Shown here in pieces: positions 1 through 5,746 of a stretch of DNA of 5,746 nucleotides. The position numbers and the translations under genes are program-made. The notes beneath the pieces were generated by a model. It was not told the DNA's origin. It saw nothing but the letters and a program-made list of their open reading frames with translations, and made no database searches. The stretch's first letter is position 1, and each line of letters begins with the position of its first letter. The DNA comes from Bacillota bacterium (GTDB lineage Bacteria > Bacillota > Clostridia > DSM-8532). The stretch covers positions 1 through 5,746 of the forward strand of contig JAEWSN010000249.1 in the NCBI GenBank assembly GCA_023459915.1, in the 5' to 3' direction.

Positions 1-51
1 GTCCACGATCACATCATAGACTTCCTGCAAAACCTTTGCCTTCTCGCTCAT
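1..51 (-). CDS. hisE: Phosphoribosyl-ATP pyrophosphatase HisE, N-terminal fragment (runs off left edge)
   Basis: Only the first 17 codons are present, reading MSEKAKVLQEVYDVIVD. This matches the usual start of short stand-alone HisE proteins, whose first helix carries a leucine/valine pattern followed by the (D/E)R(K/R) segment that would lie just outside the window. HisE removes pyrophosphate from phosphoribosyl-ATP, step two of histidine synthesis, in the cytosol. The ATG ends at 51 on the plus-strand numbering and is preceded by AAGGAG with a 5-base spacer. It lies 60 bases downstream of the hisI stop on the same strand, and hisI catalyses the next step, which strongly supports the name despite the short fragment. 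In many bacteria the two domains are fused; here they are separate genes. Confidence 0.8.
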   Translation of the reverse strand, partial: MSEKAKVLQEVYDVIVD

Positions 52-65
52 GCTCTCTCCTTCAT

Positions 66-84
66 GGACGCAACACGGGCGTCC
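66..84 (-). other. Small hairpin in the hisI-hisE gap
   Basis: GGACGC at 66-71 and GCGTCC at 79-84 form a perfect 6-base-pair stem with a 7-base loop in the 60-base gap between hisI and hisE, ending just before the hisE Shine-Dalgarno site at 57-62. No U-run follows, so it is not a terminator. It could affect hisE translation or mRNA stability, or be chance in GC-rich DNA. Confidence 0.3.
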
Positions 85-111
85 CTGTACTTGTTGCCGG
101 GTGGCCGCGGA

Positions 112-462
112 TCAGCGGATTTCTCCCGCCGGTGACACCTTGCGGTAAAAACAGCTCCGGTTTCCGGTATGGCAGGCCGCGCCCACCTGGCGGACCTTCA
201 TCAGCAGGCAGTCGGCGTCACAATCCACGCGCATCTCCACCAGCGTCTGGGTGTGGCCGGAGGTATCCCCCTTGCGCCACAAGCTGTTGCGGCTTCGGCT
301 GAAATAGACCGCCCGTCCGCCTTCAAGTGTCAGCGCCAGCGACTCCCGATTCATCCAGGCCATCATCAGCACCTCGCCATTGTCTGCATCCTGGGCGATG
401 ACGGGCACCAGCCCGCGCTCATTCCAGCGAATGGTTCGTGCAAGCTCCTCCATCCCATTCAT
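112..462 (-). CDS. hisI: Phosphoribosyl-AMP cyclohydrolase HisI
   Basis: This 116-residue protein opens the purine ring of phosphoribosyl-AMP, step three of histidine synthesis. Diagnostic features are all present: the GEVLMMAWMN segment near residues 29-38, SRSRNSLWRKGDTSGHTQ near 55-72, the metal site DCDAD at 80-84 and the ACHTGNRSCFYR segment at 96-107. Cysteines 81, 97 and 104 have the spacing (16 and 7) of the three zinc ligands known in the family; Asp80, Asp82 and Asp84 fit the magnesium site. The length is that of a single-domain HisI without a fused HisE. The frame is open further upstream to 588, but the ATG at 462 is chosen because AAGGAG (471-476) lies 8 bases before it and the upstream residues do not resemble the family. 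A second ATG three codons in is too far from that site. hisE follows on the same strand. Confidence 0.96.
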   Translation of the reverse strand: MNGMEELARTIRWNERGLVPVIAQDADNGEVLMMAWMNRESLALTLEGGRAVYFSRSRNSLWRKGDTSGHTQTLVEMRVDCDADCLLMKVRQVGAACHTGNRSCFYRKVSPAGEIR

Positions 463-470
463 TCCAATCT

Positions 471-476
471 CTCCTT
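471..476 (-). promoter_or_regulatory. Ribosome binding site that sets the hisI start
   Basis: On the minus strand this reads AAGGAG, 8 bases before the ATG ending at 462. It decides between that ATG and the longer open frame starting at 588. Confidence 0.8.
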
Positions 477-501
477 GTTGTTGTGTGCCGGATCCGTCCG
501 C

Positions 502-515
502 CCGGCTCACGCCGG
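502..515 (-). other. GC hairpin in the hisI 5' leader
   Basis: CCGGC at 502-506 and GCCGG at 511-515 form a 5-base-pair stem with a 4-base loop, inside the predicted untranslated leader of hisI. It lacks a U-run and there is no T-box or His-rich leader peptide beside it, so no attenuation role can be claimed. Confidence 0.25.
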
Positions 516-523
516 CGCGGGCA

Positions 524-553
524 TTGCCTCGACTCACATTCTTCCAGTATAAT
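524..553 (+). promoter_or_regulatory. Predicted promoter for the metallophosphoesterase gene
   Basis: TTGCCT at 524-529 and a perfect TATAAT at 548-553 are separated by 18 bases. RNA would start near 560, giving a leader of about 50 bases before the ATG at 611. The TATAAT shares six bases with the opposing hisI -10 box. Confidence 0.55.
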
Positions 554-574
554 GGGAGGGTCCATCCCAGGCAA
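546..574 (-). promoter_or_regulatory. Predicted promoter for hisI-hisE
   Basis: On the minus strand TTGCCT (plus 569-574) and TATACT (plus 546-551) are separated by 17 bases, with 4/6 and 5/6 matches to the housekeeping sigma consensus. It would start RNA around position 539 and give a leader of roughly 75 bases to hisI. Its -10 box overlaps the opposing promoter's -10 box. Confidence 0.5.
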
Positions 575-600
575 GGTGCAATGGACATCCATGCGTCACC

Positions 601-607
601 GGAGAGG
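601..607 (+). promoter_or_regulatory. Ribosome binding site that sets the phosphoesterase start
   Basis: GGAGAGG lies 3 to 6 bases before the ATG at 611. It favours this start over the in-frame ATG at 581. Confidence 0.65.
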
Positions 608-610
608 TGT

Positions 611-1216
611 ATGAAGATTCTGCTTGTCGCCGATCATGAAAACGAGTTCATCTGGGATCATTTTGATGCCTCCCGTTTCGAGGATATCGATTTCATCCTC
701 TCGTGCGGCGATCTGAAAAGTGAATACCTCTCCTTTTTGGTCACAATGGTCAACCGGCCGCTGTATTATGTTCATGGCAACCATGACACGCAATACGCCA
801 CCCGTCCGCCGGAAGGCTGTGAATCCATCGACGGCTGCCTGAAGACCGTCAACGGGCTGCGCATCCTGGGACTCGGCGGTTGCATGAAGTACGGCGGCGA
901 TTCCAAAACAAGCGCGCCGCCCTTCCAATACACGGAACGCCAGATGGCCCGGCGCATCCGAAAGCTGGGTTCCAAAATCGCCAGGCACAAGGGGTTCGAC
1001 TTGCTGCTGACCCATTCGCCCGCCAAAGGGGTTTGTGATGGCGCCGATATTTGTCACACCGGCTTTTCCTCCCTGCTCACCCTGCTGGACAAATGGCAGC
1101 CCGCGCACATGGTGCACGGGCACATGCATATGGGATTCGGCAGGGGAAAACGCTTTGTGATGCACGGCAACACCAAGGTCATCGACGCGTTCGAGTACCA
1201 CATCCTCGAAATCTGA
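611..1216 (+). CDS. Calcineurin-like metallophosphoesterase family protein
   Basis: A 201-residue single-domain protein of the binuclear-metal phosphoesterase fold. Visible motifs in order are the start MKILLVADHE (metal motif I region, Asp8), SCGDL at 31-35, VHGNHD at 54-59, LLLTHSP at 131-137, and VHGHMH at 168-173, followed by a second GN segment near 186. These supply the usual Asp, Asn and His metal ligands. Motif I reads D-H-E rather than the canonical D-x-H, so its third metal ligand is replaced by Glu10; related clostridial proteins as I remember them also lack this His. The substrate is unknown; family members act on phosphodiesters or phosphoproteins. No signal peptide or membrane segment, so cytosolic. 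The ATG at 611 is preceded by GGAGAGG (601-607); an in-frame ATG at 581 adds ten residues that do not resemble the family. It is divergent from hisI and convergent with the ACT gene. Confidence 0.88.
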   Translation: MKILLVADHENEFIWDHFDASRFEDIDFILSCGDLKSEYLSFLVTMVNRPLYYVHGNHDTQYATRPPEGCESIDGCLKTVNGLRILGLGGCMKYGGDSKTSAPPFQYTERQMARRIRKLGSKIARHKGFDLLLTHSPAKGVCDGADICHTGFSSLLTLLDKWQPAHMVHGHMHMGFGRGKRFVMHGNTKVIDAFEYHILEI

Positions 1217-1239
1217 ACCGGACACGCCCTCATCAGCGG

Positions 1240-1683
1240 CTATTCACGCGCCAGCACATCCTGGCGGCGCACGCCCTCGAGCCGGCCGATGGCATCCATC
1301 ATGACCTGGATGGGCTGGGTCATGCTGTCCGTTTCCACGGAAATGGTGATGTCCGCCAACCCGTTGATGGGAATGTTCTGGTTGATCGTCAGGATATTGG
1401 CGTGACAGGCGGCAATCTCCCGGATGATGTTGGAGAGGATGCCCGAGAAATCCTCCACCACAAACAGCAGGGTCATCACCTTTCCCCGCGAGGTTTCATA
1501 GAACGGAAACACATAATCCTTGTACTTGTAATACGCGCTCCGGCTGAGGCCGACTTCCCGCGCCGCCTCGTTGACAGGCTTCTTCGGATCGATGCTCAGG
1601 ATTTTCTTCACATCGATGACCTTGGAGAATACCTCCGGCAAAACGGAAGAAGCCACCAGAAAATAGGTTTGCGACCGATCCAT
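1240..1683 (-). CDS. pheB: ACT-domain protein, UPF0735 / PheB type
   Basis: A 147-residue protein, the usual length for UPF0735. Residues 6-35 are the family's N-terminal segment (YFLVASSVLPEVF then a Lys-rich helix). Residues 36-56 form a helix-turn-helix-like stretch, VNEAAREVGLSRSAYYKYKD, followed by VFPFYE. Residues 68-147 are a C-terminal ACT domain with the ligand-binding-type stretch EDFSGILSNIIREIAACHANILTINQN. ACT domains usually bind amino acids and act in feedback control. In Bacillus subtilis the relative PheB sits beside pheA (prephenate dehydratase); no aromatic or threonine gene is present here, so the ligand is unknown and the symbol is by family only. The start at 1683 is chosen for GGAGGAGG (1686-1693) just upstream; the frame stays open to 1770 but that part is not family-like. 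It ends 23 bases from the convergent phosphoesterase. Confidence 0.9.
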   Translation of the reverse strand: MDRSQTYFLVASSVLPEVFSKVIDVKKILSIDPKKPVNEAAREVGLSRSAYYKYKDYVFPFYETSRGKVMTLLFVVEDFSGILSNIIREIAACHANILTINQNIPINGLADITISVETDSMTQPIQVMMDAIGRLEGVRRQDVLARE

Positions 1684-1685
1684 AT

Positions 1686-1693
1686 CCTCCTCC
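1686..1693 (-). promoter_or_regulatory. Ribosome binding site that sets the ACT-protein start
   Basis: On the minus strand this reads GGAGGAGG, a near-ideal Shine-Dalgarno site, with 5 bases between its first GGAGG and the ATG ending at 1683. It rules out the longer frame starting at 1770. Confidence 0.85.
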
Positions 1694-1748
1694 GCAGGCA
1701 AGGCGCCCGATGTCCTTCTGTGGCGCACAAATGTACGCGACAAGTAAC

Positions 1749-1777
1749 AGGATACCACAGCCCCCGTCAAAAGGCAA
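1749..1777 (-). promoter_or_regulatory. Possible promoter for the ACT-domain gene
   Basis: In the 146-base gap between the BMP gene stop and the ACT gene, the minus strand shows TTGCCT (plus 1772-1777), 17 bases, then TATCCT (plus 1749-1754) preceded by TGG, an extended -10 feature. A better -35-like hexamer TTGACG lies at 1765-1770, but at normal spacing it meets only weak -10 candidates around GTTACT. Either arrangement starts RNA about 40 to 65 bases before the ATG. No hairpin with a U-run was seen in this gap, so read-through from the BMP gene is also possible. Confidence 0.4.
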
Positions 1778-1829
1778 TCCTGTCAGGGCACTGGAATCTC
1801 GCAGACCGTGCGGCTTGCGCGCGACCGGG

Positions 1830-3785
1830 TCATCCCATCTTCCCCGTATACAAATCGGACATGTTCCGGAAGTCCGCAATCACCGGCAACTCACCCAGAA
1901 CCCCTTCCACCAGCCAGTCCATGTTCACAATCTGGTCATGGGTGGCATTCTCGCCATCCTCCACCCGCAGCTTGCCCGAAGCGTCGTGGATGGGACCGGA
2001 AAAGGGATTGAACACATTGGCCGTGATGGCGTTCTTGAAGGTCTCGAGCAGCTTCTGTGTGTCCCGCGGCACAATGTTGCGCGCATAGAAGAAATCGAGC
2101 AGGCCCGAATCCATGCCCCACCAGTAATTCCGGATGGGACTGGAGGAGGCGGAGCCCACCCCGATTTTCATGGTGCCGGAAAGGATGGAGCGCAACACCT
2201 TTTCGTAGAAAATGCCCCAGTTCCACACCGGCACGGCCAGGTATCTGTCAGGTACCACCTGGCCCTGCGCGTCCCGCGTGATGGAGAACACGCCGTATTC
2301 CGGCGCATAATTCCGGTTGGCAAGGGTGTTGTGGTGGGAAATGATGTCCACGCCCTGCGCCGCCAGCCGTGCCATCGGTTCCTGGCTGACCCCCCTGGCC
2401 GTGTCCCAGCGCAGGGTCCACTCCACGCTGATGAGCGCGGCGGGCCGGACCATGCGCACGCCCAACGCGAACGCGTTGATGCCGCACAGGACATCCGGGG
2501 TGGGAAAGGTTGCCACATAGCCGATGAGGTTCGCACGGGACAGAATGCCGGCCACGAGGCCGCACAGGAACCGCGGTTCGTGGATGCGTCCGAAATAGGT
2601 GTTGACATGCCGGAAGGAGTGCCAGCCCGAGCAGTTCATGAAGGTGACGGAGGGATGTGCCAGGGCCATCTTCAGTGTCGCGTTCAGCAACGGCGGGCTG
2701 GTGGTGAACACCACCGAACAGCCGGCGTCCACCAGCTCCTGCAGCTTCTCCCCCGCATCTCCGTTCTCGGGCAGGCCGTGTACCGTAAAGGTTTCCACCT
2801 GATCCTGGAGCTCGCTCTCCACATGCATCCGTCCCAGCTCGTGGGAATAGGCCCAACTGGAGGTGCGGTTGTCATTGGCATAGGCAAAGCCGACCTTGAT
2901 GTGCTCCATCCGGGAGCGCTGTGTGAGGCGGCTGAACAGCGTCTTCTCCTGCTTTGGCAGCGGCGCGGTCTCCACCACGGGCCCGTCCTGGGGATTTGGG
3001 GCCACCTCCGCGATGAAGCGTTTGAGCAGGGGCCGCAGGGTGTCGGCATCATAGGTATCGGGCACGCCGTGGATCCGCATGAAATCGAGCATGGCATCGC
3101 CGGTGGAAAGCGGCAGCTTGTCCCCGCCCAGCTCCCGGTAGACCGATCGGAAAATGCGGTACACCCCGGTCACGAAATACCGGAAGCGGTTTTTCTGCTC
3201 GGCAAAGCGGCTGGCGGGCGTGTAGTCCCGAATCAGGTTGCCCAGCTCGGAGAACCCTTCCTCGCGCGTCATCCAGATTTCATTGATGCCCGTGAGCTTG
3301 TAAAAGTCCAAAAAGGCATAGTACAGACGGATATCCCTGTCGTTCTCATCGAACTTGGGGATGAGCCGCGTCACTTCCGCGTGGTAATAGTCCACCCCGA
3401 CATGCCGCAGCACGGAGACACGCTTGTTGCCCTCCACCACATAAAACCAGTTGAGGTACTCGTACACCTTGATGGGATCGCGCAGGCCCTCCTCCATCTG
3501 GATGTCATGAACACGCTGCCATTTCTCCGCAAACTCGGTGTGTTCGCCCATCAACGGCGCAAAATTGCGCGCGAAGCAGATGCTCCGCAAATAGGTATAG
3601 GTGCCCTTGACCTTTTCCAGGGGAATTTCCACTTCTCCCAGACTGACCTCGGACACGATGTCGATATTCTTGAGCACGCCGTCCAAAAAGGGCAAATAAC
3701 CGTTGCGCCCCTGCGAGATGTAGGAGGCGTATTCCCTTTGCCCGTTGCGCCTTGCGCTGAGATAATCCGTCAACTCACGTGGCAT
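1830..3785 (-). CDS. Cytosolic BMP-family ligand-binding protein with ParB-like N-terminal region
   Basis: A 651-residue two-part protein. Residues about 45-145 resemble the ParB/sulfiredoxin-like fold: a beta segment ending EVEIPLEKVKGT, then a DPI-containing helix and YVVEGNKRVSVLRHVG at 115-130, where EGNKR takes the place of the ParB EG(N/E)(R/H)R motif. Residues about 150-290 are a helical and linker part. Residues about 295-640 match the BMP (PnrA/TmpC-like) substrate-binding family: KVGFAY at 297, VVFTTSPPLLNAT at 358, FGRIHEPRFLCGLVAGIL at 398, IGYVATFPTPDVLCGINAFALG at 421, ISHHNTLAN at 482 and VWNWGIFYEKV at 520. BMP proteins normally are lipoproteins feeding nucleoside transporters; this one has no signal peptide, lipobox or membrane helix, and no transporter gene lies nearby. 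I recall similar proteins annotated as BMP family in Clostridia, but none with a known function. It follows DUF402 by 15 bases, suggesting co-translation. The start has GGCGGG 7 bases upstream, and AAGGA only 2 bases upstream. Confidence 0.85.
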   Translation of the reverse strand: MPRELTDYLSARRNGQREYASYISQGRNGYLPFLDGVLKNIDIVSEVSLGEVEIPLEKVKGTYTYLRSICFARNFAPLMGEHTEFAEKWQRVHDIQMEEGLRDPIKVYEYLNWFYVVEGNKRVSVLRHVGVDYYHAEVTRLIPKFDENDRDIRLYYAFLDFYKLTGINEIWMTREEGFSELGNLIRDYTPASRFAEQKNRFRYFVTGVYRIFRSVYRELGGDKLPLSTGDAMLDFMRIHGVPDTYDADTLRPLLKRFIAEVAPNPQDGPVVETAPLPKQEKTLFSRLTQRSRMEHIKVGFAYANDNRTSSWAYSHELGRMHVESELQDQVETFTVHGLPENGDAGEKLQELVDAGCSVVFTTSPPLLNATLKMALAHPSVTFMNCSGWHSFRHVNTYFGRIHEPRFLCGLVAGILSRANLIGYVATFPTPDVLCGINAFALGVRMVRPAALISVEWTLRWDTARGVSQEPMARLAAQGVDIISHHNTLANRNYAPEYGVFSITRDAQGQVVPDRYLAVPVWNWGIFYEKVLRSILSGTMKIGVGSASSSPIRNYWWGMDSGLLDFFYARNIVPRDTQKLLETFKNAITANVFNPFSGPIHDASGKLRVEDGENATHDQIVNMDWLVEGVLGELPVIADFRNMSDLYTGKMG

Positions 3786-3787
3786 GT

Positions 3788-3798
3788 TCCTTCCCGCC
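3788..3798 (-). promoter_or_regulatory. Unusual ribosome binding site of the BMP-family gene
   Basis: On the minus strand the sequence before the ATG at 3785 reads GGCGGGAAGGA followed by AC. AAGGA is only 2 bases from the ATG, too close for a normal site, so GGCGGG 7 bases away may be the one used. The site sits in the 15-base gap after the DUF402 stop, as expected if translation of the two genes is coupled. Confidence 0.45.
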
Positions 3799-3800
3799 TT

Positions 3801-4343
3801 TCAATCAACGTGTCCGCTGTCGGTTGTCCCATGATGGATGTGATGGCCGTCCTGCGGCGTCCGCGCGCCTTGCTTCGCCTGGAGCATCCAGGACGCCGCG
3901 AGCGCCGGTTGAACCCCGGTTTGGAGATCGTGCAGCAGCTGATGCAGGATACGAAGGGCCAGGACACCCTGTCCGGGCGTGATGAGCTGCTGTTCCAGCG
4001 CGTCCGCCAGCTCGTCCAAATCAATGACCTCCACACGACCGTCCGGCATCACCCGGACGTCCGCAAGCAAATCGTGCAGGTCAAAGGCGTCGGTGGCCGG
4101 ATCATGCCGAACCTCCACCAAATCGATGTACCAGTACAGCAGGGCGCCCCGCGCGTCAAGGAACTGGCTGACCTTGATGCCTTTGGACAGGAATACGCAG
4201 GAGATGCCGCCATGGATGTCGGCGCGGGGGCGGATGGGCTTCCATTCGGTGATGAGGTGCTCCTCGTCCCGCAACAACAGGTGATCGGAGGAAATGTCGA
4301 CAGTTTCCGCGGGAATGTAGCGGATTCGGCGTATTCTGGGCAT
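3801..4343 (-). CDS. DUF402 family protein, probable nucleotide phosphohydrolase
   Basis: A 180-residue cytosolic protein. The DUF402 core is at about residues 28-120: EWKPIRPR, FLSKGIKVSQFLD, LYWYIDLVEV (69-78), DLHDLLADVRVMPDGRVEVIDLDELADAL (88-116). Family metal-binding acids fit Asp74, Asp91, Asp95, Asp108, Asp110 and Glu111. Known members hydrolyse nucleoside di/triphosphates (Ntdp of staphylococci) or a CMP conjugate (FomD in fosfomycin synthesis); the substrate here is unknown. After the core come a helical stretch with LLHDLQ and a His-rich tail (GHHIHHG near 166-172), which I do not recognise as part of the domain. The ATG at 4343 is chosen over two upstream in-frame ATGs because AAAGGGGA lies 4 bases before it and MPRIRR fits the family start. 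It is the first gene of a two-gene unit with the BMP-family gene, 15 bases downstream. Confidence 0.85.
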   Translation of the reverse strand: MPRIRRIRYIPAETVDISSDHLLLRDEEHLITEWKPIRPRADIHGGISCVFLSKGIKVSQFLDARGALLYWYIDLVEVRHDPATDAFDLHDLLADVRVMPDGRVEVIDLDELADALEQQLITPGQGVLALRILHQLLHDLQTGVQPALAASWMLQAKQGARTPQDGHHIHHGTTDSGHVD

Positions 4344-4347
4344 AAAA

Positions 4348-4355
4348 TCCCCTTT
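4348..4355 (-). promoter_or_regulatory. Ribosome binding site that sets the DUF402 start
   Basis: On the minus strand this reads AAAGGGGA, 4 bases before the ATG ending at 4343. The in-frame ATGs ending at 4358 and 4370 have no comparable site upstream. Confidence 0.65.
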
Positions 4356-4376
4356 CATGTCACATGGCATGTCCCC

Positions 4377-4405
4377 ATTATATCCGCTTCCCGGCAACAA
4401 GAAAA
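4377..4405 (-). promoter_or_regulatory. Predicted promoter for the DUF402-BMP pair
   Basis: On the minus strand a perfect TATAAT (plus 4377-4382) is found, with TTTTCT (plus 4400-4405) 17 bases upstream, a weak -35. RNA would start near 4370, about 26 bases before the ATG. The -35 lies in the U-run side of the rpoC terminator, so the operon starts right behind the terminator. An imperfect palindrome cluster (CATGTCACATGGCATGT at 4356-4372) covers the predicted start and might be an operator. Confidence 0.5.
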
Positions 4406-4431
4406 CCGCCCTCTTTTCAGAAGGCGGTTTT
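4402..4431 (-). terminator. Bidirectional rho-independent terminator after rpoC
   Basis: AAAACCGCC at 4402-4410 pairs with GGCGGTTTT at 4423-4431. One mismatch (4411/4422) is followed by three more pairs (TCT 4412-4414 with AGA 4419-4421) around a TTTC loop. On the minus strand the stem ends in GGCGGTTTTCTT, terminating rpoC transcripts 60 bases after the stop codon. The plus strand also ends in a T-run, so it could also stop antisense RNA from the right-hand direction. Confidence 0.92.
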
Positions 4432-4460
4432 TCTGCTTGTGATTTATCTGTCCTTGTGGC

Positions 4461-4493
4461 ACGGAGCCGCTTGGGAAAGCGGTACGGCGCCGC

Positions 4494-4506
<13 letters not shown>
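4461..4506. repeat. Two-copy 23-base tandem repeat, each copy a hairpin, over the rpoC stop
   Basis: Units at 4461-4483 and 4484-4506 match at 19 of 23 positions. Each holds CCGCTT and AAGCGG around a 4-base loop: stem 4467-4472/4477-4482 in the left copy and a 7-pair stem 4489-4495/4500-4506 in the right copy. The rpoC stop codon TAA (4494-4496) lies in the loop and 3' arm of the right copy. The left copy is wholly in the 3' untranslated region, between rpoC and its terminator. Confidence 0.85.

Positions 4507-5746
<1,240 letters not shown>

Noticed and set aside
463..588. Longer HisI start at 588
   Set aside because: The extra 42 residues are not HisI-like, they would cover both promoter signals, and the Shine-Dalgarno site points to the ATG at 462.
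463..610. T-box, riboswitch or His-leader attenuator before hisI
   Set aside because: No T-box consensus, run of His codons or terminator/antiterminator pair is visible in the 148 bases; only a 5-base-pair GC hairpin is found.
596..1225. A 209-codon minus-strand open frame opposite the metallophosphoesterase
   Set aside because: The plus-strand protein has all phosphoesterase motifs and a good ribosome binding site; the antisense translation has none.
1217..1239. Terminator between the convergent phosphoesterase and ACT genes
   Set aside because: The 23-base gap contains no stem with a T-run on either strand, so the transcripts may end inside the opposite gene.
1790..1829. Terminator after the BMP-family gene
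   Set aside because: The sequence is GC-rich with short self-complementary bits, but no stable stem followed by a U-run was found.
1051..2088. A 345-codon plus-strand open frame over the phosphoesterase end and the ACT gene
   Set aside because: It is a shadow of two well-supported genes and its product is low-complexity His/Arg-rich sequence with no family resemblance.
2240..2860. Several 60-200 codon open frames inside the BMP gene on both strands
   Set aside because: They are alternative frames of a gene with consistent BMP-family motifs over its full length; none has a supported start or domain.
1710..4442. A 910-codon open frame on the plus strand, antisense to the BMP and DUF402 genes
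   Set aside because: It runs opposite two genes with clear family motifs, its translation is rich in His, Arg, Gly and Pro as expected of a GC-rich shadow frame, it has no recognisable domain, and it runs through the terminator arms.

Overview
This window looks like a chromosomal segment of a GC-rich member of the Bacillota, probably a clostridial lineage. The evidence is the protein families present (a UPF0735/PheB-type ACT protein, a clostridial-type short metallophosphoesterase, a DUF402 protein, a cytosolic BMP-family protein), separate hisI and hisE genes, and strong Shine-Dalgarno sites of the AAGGAG/GGAGG type. The genus cannot be fixed from the sequence. I see no mobile element, CRISPR array, tRNA or rRNA.

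Layout, left to right. Positions 1-462 carry the end of histidine biosynthesis on the minus strand: hisI (complete), then hisE, of which only the first 17 codons are inside the window. Positions 463-610 are a divergent promoter region. Two promoter-like signals share one AGTATAAT core, one reading left into hisI-hisE and one reading right into a metallophosphoesterase gene at 611-1216. That gene meets a minus-strand ACT-domain gene (UPF0735/PheB type, 1240-1683) tail to tail, 23 bases apart. Positions 1684-1829 hold a probable promoter for the ACT gene. Positions 1830-4343 hold a tight minus-strand pair: a DUF402 gene, then, 15 bases after its stop, a 651-residue protein that joins a ParB-like N-terminal region to a BMP-type ligand-binding region and has no signal peptide. 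Positions 4344-4493 hold the DUF402 promoter, a strong bidirectional hairpin terminator, and a 23-base tandem repeat that runs over the rpoC stop codon. The rest (4494-5746) is the C-terminal third of rpoC, reading off the right edge.

How the genes relate. rpoC and the his genes are housekeeping. The terminator after rpoC separates it from the DUF402-BMP pair, so that pair is probably an independent two-gene operon. Known DUF402 enzymes hydrolyse nucleotides or nucleotide conjugates, and known BMP proteins bind nucleosides, so an intracellular nucleotide or nucleoside sensing role is a reasonable but unproven idea. The DUF402-BMP pair is the least understood part of the window. Everything else is recognisable, with small regulatory oddities: overlapping divergent promoters, tandem hairpins at the rpoC end, and a repeated 16-base motif at the DUF402 promoter and the BMP start.
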